NCBI GenBank assembly: GCA_011524785.1
Contig: WTJQ01000591.1
Span: 1 to 8,872, forward strand
DNA length: 8,872 bases
From: Planctomycetota bacterium
GTDB lineage: Bacteria > Planctomycetota > UBA1135 > GCA-002686595
Reading direction: 5' to 3'
Shown: positions 1-5,075 of the stretch, piece after piece
Numbering within the stretch: the first letter of the stretch is position 1
Layout: each line of letters begins with the position of its first letter
Made by a program: the position numbers and the translations under genes
Notes under the pieces: model-generated
The model's database searches: none
Told to the model about the DNA's origin: nothing
Seen by the model: the letters and a program-made list of their open reading frames with translations, nothing else

Positions 1-1788
1 CTCACCGCCGTGGACCTCGACGAGCTCCGGTTCCACCCGCATGGCACGCGCGGCGGCGTCCCGCAGTTCGTCCAGGGAAGGGCGCGGTCCGGCCAGGTCC
101 CGTGCACGCAGCTGGGGCGAGCCGCTGGCCGTCGCGCGGACGCGGCGCTCGCGCCGATCGATCTCGACGTGCACCTCGATGGTCTCGGGGTCCGCGCCCA
201 TGTCCCGCACCCGGTCGAAGGCCTCCCTGCGCAGGGCCAGGAGCTCGGACTCGCTGGGGTTCAGGAGCGTGCGCTCGACGGAGTCCTGGAGGATGCCCAG
301 GGCGACCCCGATGGCGGAGATCACCTCCGCGTGGCGGGCGATGCGGTGCTCCATGCCCAGCGTCCGGGCCGTGAACGGCACGACCGCCTCGGCCCCGCCG
401 CCCCCGCCGACCATGACCACCTCGTCGGCGGCCACCTTGTGCTCGCCGAGCAGGCGCTTCACGACCGGGGCGACCCGCGCCGCGCCCAGCTCGAGCATGC
501 GCGTGGCCGCCGCCTCCGCCGTGGTGCCCAGGAAGCGGCCAAGAGCCTCGAAGGCCGTGCGCACCGAGCCCGCGTCCCCCTTGCCGTAGCCCTCGGAGAG
601 GCCGAGCAGGTTCGAGGCGCCGGTGGGCGTGACGGCGTGGGTGATCGCGCCTCCTCGCTGGAGGGCGAGGTAGTCCTCGGGGTCGCCCTCACGGGGCCGG
701 AAGGGGACGACCTCCACCTCGCCGAGCTCGGGCGTGAAGGCCTCGTACTCGAGGCCCGCGATGTGCGCGCTGCGCGGGCCCACGTCGCTCAGCCTCCCCC
801 GGCGCACCCGGGGCACCGAGCCGCCGGCCACGCCGACCGTGCGCACGTCGAGCGTGCGCACGAACAGGCGCCGGCCCCCGACCTCGGCCGCGCGGATCTC
901 GGGGCGTCCGTTCCGGATCAGGCAGATGTCGCTGGAGGTGCCACCGACCTCGACGAAGACGCCGTTGGCGATGCGCTCGTACATCAGCGCGGCCGCGACC
1001 CCGGCAGCCGGGCCGGAGAGCATCGTGAGCACCGGCCGCTTCCGCATGGCCTCGATGTCCATGATCCCGCCGTCGGAGCGCATGACCATCAGCGGCGCCT
1101 CGATGCCGCTGGCGGCGACGGCGCGCGCGGTGCGGTCCGCCGTCTCGATCATGATCGGGAGCATGCTCGCGTTGATCGCGGCCGTGAGCGTCCGCATGCG
1201 CAGGCCGTAGAGCTGGGTCAGCGCCGAGGTGGCGGTCGCGGGCACGCCCAGCTCGCCCGCGATGCGGACCACGGCCTCCTCGTTCTCGGGCCGGTCCACG
1301 CTGAAGGGCTCGGCGGCGACCAGCGCGCGGGCGCCCTCGTCGACCAGCTCCTGCAGCGCCACGCGCACGGCGTCCTCGTCCAGCCCCTGGGCGGTGTCGA
1401 CGAAGCGGAAGGCCGTCTCGAGGGTGGCCCCGGGGCCCAGCGGCACGCTCCCGAGCCGCGCCTCGCGCCGGGCTCGCAGGCCCTGGGGTCCGGATCCCAG
1501 CGCGAGGACGCCCACCTTGGCCACGTCGCCCTCCAGCAGGGCGTTGGTGGCCTGGGTGGTCGAGTGGGCGATGAGCACGACCTCCTCCGGCGCGATGCCC
1601 GTCTCCTCGAGGAGCCGGTGCATCGACTGGACCACGCCCGCCGCGACCCCGTCCTCGTGGTCGTGCGTCGTGGGGACGACGGCCTTGCCGACGAGCTCGG
1701 TGCGCGCCACGTCGACGGCGACGGCGTGGGTGAAGGTGCCACCCACGTCGATGCCGATCTTCAGCTTGCGGAGGGCCGGGTCGCTCAC
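1..1788 (-). CDS. hyuA: Hydantoinase/oxoprolinase family protein (HyuA-like), 3' end cut by the left edge
   Basis: The frame is open for 596 codons from a GTG at 1788 to base 1 with no stop, so the C-terminus (about 80-120 residues by family length) is missing. The ASKHA/HyuA nucleotide-binding signature IGIDVGGTFTHAV lies at residues 11-23. HSTTQATNALLEGD (75-88), RSDGGIM (237-243), SGPAAG (258-263), VEVGGTSSDI (279-288), VGVAGGSVP (318-326), DVGPRSAHIAGL (about 335-346) and VMVGGGGGAE (458-467) follow in family order. Members hydrolyse ATP to open cyclic amides such as hydantoins or 5-oxoproline, or act as the ATPase half of acetone-carboxylase-like enzymes; the substrate cannot be told from sequence. 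The protein is cytoplasmic, with no signal peptide. The start is fixed by the GTGA overlap with the upstream permease stop; no ribosome-binding site is visible, which suggests coupling. The usual DxGGTS motif reads ExGGTS here (E280). A HyuB-type partner, if any, would lie beyond the left edge. Family call is firm, substrate unknown. Confidence 0.93.
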   Translation of the reverse strand, partial: MSDPALRKLKIGIDVGGTFTHAVAVDVARTELVGKAVVPTTHDHEDGVAAGVVQSMHRLLEETGIAPEEVVLIAHSTTQATNALLEGDVAKVGVLALGSGPQGLRARREARLGSVPLGPGATLETAFRFVDTAQGLDEDAVRVALQELVDEGARALVAAEPFSVDRPENEEAVVRIAGELGVPATATSALTQLYGLRMRTLTAAINASMLPIMIETADRTARAVAASGIEAPLMVMRSDGGIMDIEAMRKRPVLTMLSGPAAGVAAALMYERIANGVFVEVGGTSSDICLIRNGRPEIRAAEVGGRRLFVRTLDVRTVGVAGGSVPRVRRGRLSDVGPRSAHIAGLEYEAFTPELGEVEVVPFRPREGDPEDYLALQRGGAITHAVTPTGASNLLGLSEGYGKGDAGSVRTAFEALGRFLGTTAEAAATRMLELGAARVAPVVKRLLGEHKVAADEVVMVGGGGGAEAVVPFTARTLGMEHRIARHAEVISAIGVALGILQDSVERTLLNPSESELLALRREAFDRVRDMGADPETIEVHVEIDRRERRVRATASGSPQLRARDLAGPRPSLDELRDAAARAMRVEPELVEVHGGE

Positions 1789-3272
1789 AGGAACAGGAAC
1801 GCCGCAGCGCCGAGGCCGAGGACGACCGAGCCCCAGACGAAGGGCAGGGTCCGGAAGAGGATCGCGTTGACGTCCACGCCCTGGTGGTTGGCGATCCAGA
1901 CGTTGGCGGTGTTGGTCGGGTCACAGATCCCCTGCACCTGGCCGACGCTGAGGAGCATGGCCATGATCGCGGCGCCCGGGAGGTTGCCGCTCGAGATGAG
2001 GATCGTCGCGACGCCGAACCCGAGGCCCCACACGTTGAGCGGTCCGCGGTAGAGGGCGAGGGGCGCGGCGGCCCCGAAGCCGAGCACGTAGGCCCACGGG
2101 GAGGACGGCACCAGCCGCGTGAGCAGCGGCTCGATCGCGGCCAGGACGGGCCACGGAGCGCCGTCGTGCGCGGCCGACCAGCCGGCGGGCCCCTTCACCG
2201 CGGCGATGAGGATGCCGATCCCGAACATCAACACGATGGCCGGCATCACGCTCGCCCCGCCCTCGACCAGGGACTGGACGGTGAGGGCCATCGAGCCGGG
2301 GCGCGCCGTCGCGAGGATCGCGTAGACGAAGCCCAGCACGAACGCGGCCAGGATCGGGACGTCGAAGAGGAGGATCGCCACCAGCGGCACGAGCGGGATC
2401 AGGTACGCGCCGGTGCGGATCTCGGGCTCCTGGTGCCTCCAGCGGCTGGCGCGGCGCAGCACGCCGGCGACCTGGGAGAGGACGAGCGCTCCGAAGCCGA
2501 CGAGCACCACGCGGCGCGTCCAGACGAGGACGGGGCCCGGTCCCGCCGAGGCGTCCGCGCCGCCCGAGCCCACCAGCAGCGTGCCGATGCCGGCGACCGC
2601 CGCGAGGAAGAGCACCAGCGTGACGATCGTGCGGCGCTCGAGGCGCACCAGCCGCCCGAGCAGCAGCTCGGTCACGATCATCGCGGCCCCTGCGAGCGTC
2701 ACCGCCACGAAGAGGACCAGGGCGAAGCGCTTCACCTCCTCCGTGGGGACGCCGAGGGTGTCGACGTAGAGCACCCAGTTGGCGGGGTTCAGGACGCCGC
2801 CGAGGCTCATCCCGAACAGCACGATCCCCGCGCCGGCCGCGGGAGACAGCCCGACCGTGGCCAGCATGGGCAGCACGATCATCGAGACCATGATCACGGC
2901 GCCCAGGCCGGTGAGGCTCGAGAACAGCAGCGCGACCAGCAGCAGCGAGAAGATGCCCACGCCGAGCGGGTCGGCGCCGACCAGCTCGGCTCCCTGCTTG
3001 ACCAGGCTCTCCGCCACGCCGGAGCGCTGCATCACGAAGGAGAGCGCCCCGCCGAAGAAGGTCACGATCATCGCCTTGTGCAGCATGATCGCGCCGCCGG
3101 ACACGACCCCGTCGAGCACGTCGATCCACCCGATCTCGCCCGTCAGGACGACGGCCCCCCCCGCGATGGCGATGCCCATGACGGGCAGCGCGATCAGCGC
3201 CGGGAGCACGCGCGCGATCATCGCGGCGGCGCCCAGGAGGAAGAGGGCGAGGACGAGGATGGCGAGGGCCAT
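1785..3272 (-). CDS. Polytopic inner-membrane permease, ion-transporter (citrate/gluconate-like) superfamily type
   Basis: This 495-residue, very hydrophobic protein has roughly 11-13 predicted membrane segments (for example about 2-20, 24-44, 60-82, 104-138, 183-205, 214-236, 254-272, 288-325, 341-360, 412-445 and 471-495). It has no signal peptide beyond the first helix. The two halves resemble each other: GGVLNPANW...GVPTEEVKRF (about 158-183) matches QGICDPTNTANV...GVDVNAILFR (about 447-474), and VVSGGAIML (56-64) matches LVEGGASVM (335-343). Such halves with re-entrant polar motifs are typical of ion-transporter-superfamily carriers for organic acids (CitMHS, GntP, DctM-like); which family applies is not decided. 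ATG 3272 is the only usable start, because an in-frame TAG lies at 3287-3285 with no other start codon between. No Shine-Dalgarno is present. It overlaps the downstream HyuA gene by 4 bases, so its likely job is importing the HyuA substrate, probably a small anionic or cyclic amide compound (inference). Confidence 0.85.
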   Translation of the reverse strand: MALAILVLALFLLGAAAMIARVLPALIALPVMGIAIAGGAVVLTGEIGWIDVLDGVVSGGAIMLHKAMIVTFFGGALSFVMQRSGVAESLVKQGAELVGADPLGVGIFSLLLVALLFSSLTGLGAVIMVSMIVLPMLATVGLSPAAGAGIVLFGMSLGGVLNPANWVLYVDTLGVPTEEVKRFALVLFVAVTLAGAAMIVTELLLGRLVRLERRTIVTLVLFLAAVAGIGTLLVGSGGADASAGPGPVLVWTRRVVLVGFGALVLSQVAGVLRRASRWRHQEPEIRTGAYLIPLVPLVAILLFDVPILAAFVLGFVYAILATARPGSMALTVQSLVEGGASVMPAIVLMFGIGILIAAVKGPAGWSAAHDGAPWPVLAAIEPLLTRLVPSSPWAYVLGFGAAAPLALYRGPLNVWGLGFGVATILISSGNLPGAAIMAMLLSVGQVQGICDPTNTANVWIANHQGVDVNAILFRTLPFVWGSVVLGLGAAAFLFL

Positions 3273-3281
3273 GGAGCGAAG

Positions 3282-3287
3282 AATCTA
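3282..3287 (-). promoter_or_regulatory. Possible -10 box (TAGATT) just upstream of the permease start
   Basis: On the minus strand TAGATT ends 9 bases before ATG 3272 and matches four of six positions of the bacterial -10 consensus. Transcription from it would start about at the initiation codon, giving a near-leaderless message, which would fit the missing ribosome-binding site. No -35 element is visible at the right spacing. Weak call. Confidence 0.25.
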
Positions 3288-3325
3288 CGGTCTCGATGGC
3301 CGTCCTGCGACGCAGGGAAGCAGGC

Positions 3326-3361
3326 GGAGCGTGAGCGTCGTGCATGGGAAGGGGAGCGTGA
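3326..3361. repeat. 9-bp direct repeat GGAGCGTGA in the divergent intergenic region
   Basis: GGAGCGTGA occurs at 3326-3334 and 3353-3361, 27 bases apart start to start, in the 203-base gap between the divergent permease and cryptochrome genes. It could be a pair of regulator half-sites serving either gene, but 9 bases in GC-rich DNA can recur by chance. Apart from the hairpin at 3421-3441, nothing else recognisable is seen in 3273-3475. Confidence 0.25.
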
Positions 3362-3420
3362 TCGCACCGGCGCGAATCCGCCCCCGAGCGCTCGCCGAAC
3401 CGCTCTATCCGCACCGCCTC

Positions 3421-3441
3421 CAAGGGCCGCAAGCGGCCTTG
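3421..3441. repeat. Imperfect hairpin upstream of the cryptochrome start
   Basis: CAAGGGCCG and CGGCCTTG pair around a CAAG loop with one bulged G, 35 bases before ATG 3476. It could be an operator palindrome or an mRNA 5' structure. No T-run follows, so it is not an evident terminator. Confidence 0.3.
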
Positions 3442-3475
3442 CCGCCGCAAGGGCCTCTCGCGGTGCTCCATCCCC

Positions 3476-4963
3476 ATGCAGCGCGCAACTTCGATCACGG
3501 GCGTCTGGTTCCGCACGGACCTCCGCATCACCGACCACGGACCGCTCCTCGAGGCGGCCCGCCTGGAGCAGGCGCGCGGCGGGGCCGTGACCTGCGTCTA
3601 CTGCCTCGACCCTCGGGATGCCGGTCCCACGGAGCAGCTCGGGCTCGCGCGGCGAGGTCCCTTCCGCAGCCGCTTCCTGCTCGAGTCCCTGGCCGACCTG
3701 CGCAGCGCCCTGCGCGCGATCGGGGGGGACCTGGTCGTGCGCCGCGGCCTGCCCGAGCAGGTGCTGCCCGAGCTGGCCCGCGAGGAGGGCTGGGCGGCGC
3801 TGCACCTCCACACCCTGGTCGGGACGGAGGAGGAGGCCGTCGAGGAGGCCGTGCGCGCCGCGCTCCCGGAGGCGTGTGCGTTCCGGACCTGGTGGGACCG
3901 GACCCTCGTCGACCCCGAGGAGCTGCCCTTCTCCGTCCGCGAGGTGCCCGAGGTGTTCACCAAGTTCCGTCGCAAGGTGGAGCGCGGCGGCTCCTACCCC
4001 GAGCCGCTGCCGGCCCCGACCAGCCTGGCCAGTGGCCCGGCCGCGGCCTCCGACCCGGGCGACCTCCCGACCCCCGAGGAGCTCGGCTGCGCCGACCTCG
4101 TCGACGACGAGCGCGCGGTGCTGCGCTTCCGGGGCGGCGCCACCGCCGCGGCCGAGCGGATCGATGCCTACGTGTGGAGCGGGGATCGACTCAAGACCTA
4201 CAAGAAGACGCGCAACGGCATGGTGGGGGCGGACTACTCGTCGAAGCTCTCGCCGTGGCTGGCCCTCGGCTGCGTCTCCGCCCGCCAGGTCCAGGCCGAG
4301 GTCGAGCGCTACGAGCGCGAGCGCGTCCGCAACGACTCCACCTACTGGCTGACCTTCGAGCTCCTGTGGCGCGACTACTTCCAGCTCATCACCGCCAAGC
4401 ACGGCGCCGCGCTCTTCCGGCCCTCGGGCCTGCAGGGGATCCAGCGCCCCTGGCAGCGCGACGCACAGGCCTTCGAGGCCTGGTGCGAGGGGCGCACCGG
4501 CATCCCGCTCGTCGACGCCAACATGCGGGAGCTGAGGCTCTCGGGCTTCCTCTCGAACCGCGGCCGCCAGATCGTGGCGAGCTTCCTCACCAAGAACCTG
4601 GGGATCGACTGGCGCTGGGGAGCGGAGTGGTTCGAGGCCTGCCTCGTCGACCACGACGTGGCGTCCAACTGGGGCAACTGGAACTACGCGGCCGGGGTGG
4701 GCAACGACGCCCGCGGCTTCCGCTACTTCGACATCGCCACCCAGGCCTCCAAGTACGACCGCCGCGGCCGCCACGCGCGCCTGTGGTGCCCGGAGCTCGC
4801 GCCCGTCCCCGACCGCCTCGTCCACGCACCCTGGGACCTGACCCGCGCCCAGCAGGACGAGCTCGGCTTCCACCTGGGCCGCGACTGGCCCCGCCCCCTC
4901 GTCGACCTCGACGCCAGCGTCGCGGCGAACCGGGAGCGGTGGGAGACGGCCGGGGCTCGCTGA
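3476..4963 (+). CDS. cry: DASH-family cryptochrome / deoxyribodipyrimidine photolyase
   Basis: This 495-residue FAD flavoprotein is of normal length for CRY-DASH. The N-terminal photolyase (antenna) domain begins GVWFRTDLRITD (residues 9-20). The DASH-typical linker follows, with LPFSV, then VFTKFRRKVE near 160-169. The FAD domain carries TYKKTRNGMVGADYSSKLSP (241-260), WRDYFQ (298-303), a TGIPLVDANMREL block around 340-354, SNRGRQ (360-365) and DHDVASNWGNWNYAAGVGND (392-411). The electron-transfer tryptophans W326, W379 and W402 keep the 53- and 23-residue spacing of E. coli photolyase W306/W359/W382. Tyr404 stands where E. coli has W384, as expected for the DASH branch. Known DASH proteins repair cyclobutane dimers, mainly in single-stranded DNA, and may sense blue light. 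I found no in-frame ATG, GTG or TTG in the roughly 85 bases upstream of ATG 3476, and there is no clear ribosome-binding site. It appears monocistronic, divergent from the permease. Confidence 0.96.
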   Translation: MQRATSITGVWFRTDLRITDHGPLLEAARLEQARGGAVTCVYCLDPRDAGPTEQLGLARRGPFRSRFLLESLADLRSALRAIGGDLVVRRGLPEQVLPELAREEGWAALHLHTLVGTEEEAVEEAVRAALPEACAFRTWWDRTLVDPEELPFSVREVPEVFTKFRRKVERGGSYPEPLPAPTSLASGPAAASDPGDLPTPEELGCADLVDDERAVLRFRGGATAAAERIDAYVWSGDRLKTYKKTRNGMVGADYSSKLSPWLALGCVSARQVQAEVERYERERVRNDSTYWLTFELLWRDYFQLITAKHGAALFRPSGLQGIQRPWQRDAQAFEAWCEGRTGIPLVDANMRELRLSGFLSNRGRQIVASFLTKNLGIDWRWGAEWFEACLVDHDVASNWGNWNYAAGVGNDARGFRYFDIATQASKYDRRGRHARLWCPELAPVPDRLVHAPWDLTRAQQDELGFHLGRDWPRPLVDLDASVAANRERWETAGAR

Positions 4964-4970
4964 GCGAGCC
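4954..4970 (+). terminator. 7-bp hairpin with the cryptochrome stop codon in its loop
   Basis: GGCTCGC (4954-4960) and GCGAGCC (4964-4970) are perfect inverted repeats, and the three loop bases are the TGA stop of the cryptochrome gene. Allowing a two-G bulge, the stem extends outward by CCGG/CCGG. No T-run follows, so this is at best a hairpin-only terminator or an mRNA 3'-end stabiliser. Confidence 0.4.
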
Positions 4971-5011
4971 GGCAGGCCGGAGGCTCCATCGCATCGAGGG
5001 GTGCCGGACTT

Positions 5012-5055
5012 CCGCGCCTGCACGGCGATCCGGGTGTCCTGGGCCGCGCGTGCAG
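5012..5055. repeat. Repeated CCGCGCNTGCA motif upstream of the esterase operon
   Basis: CCGCGCCTGCA starts at 5012 and CCGCGCGTGCA at 5044, 32 bases apart, about three helical turns. The cores also form an inverted pair, CTGCACG (5018-5024) and CGTGCAG (5049-5055). The second copy ends about 20 bases before ATG 5076. This could be a regulator binding site; chance is not excluded. Confidence 0.3.
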
Positions 5056-5060
5056 CGACC

Positions 5061-5069
5061 TGCTAGGTT
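5061..5069 (+). promoter_or_regulatory. Possible extended -10 box (TGC-TAGGTT) for the esterase-phosphatase operon
   Basis: TGCTAGGTT fits the TGN plus TAnnnT shape of an extended -10 element and ends 6 bases before ATG 5076, so transcription would begin about at the start codon (leaderless). No convincing -35 element is present. The same TAG(A/G)TT core sits in a similar place before the permease gene. Confidence 0.28.
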
Positions 5070-5075
5070 CGACGC

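Noticed and set aside
10..2052. Long plus-strand open frame (680 codons) opposite hyuA and the permease end
   Set aside because: It is Arg/His/Pro/Gly-rich low-complexity text with no family motif, lies exactly antisense to a gene with a full set of HyuA motifs, and is expected from the high GC content.
3421..3441. Intrinsic terminator
   Set aside because: No T-run follows on either strand, and it lies between two divergent gene starts, where no terminator is expected.
3440..3475. Sigma-70 promoter (TTGCCG as -35) for the cryptochrome gene
   Set aside because: There is no -10-like hexamer at the right spacing before ATG 3476.
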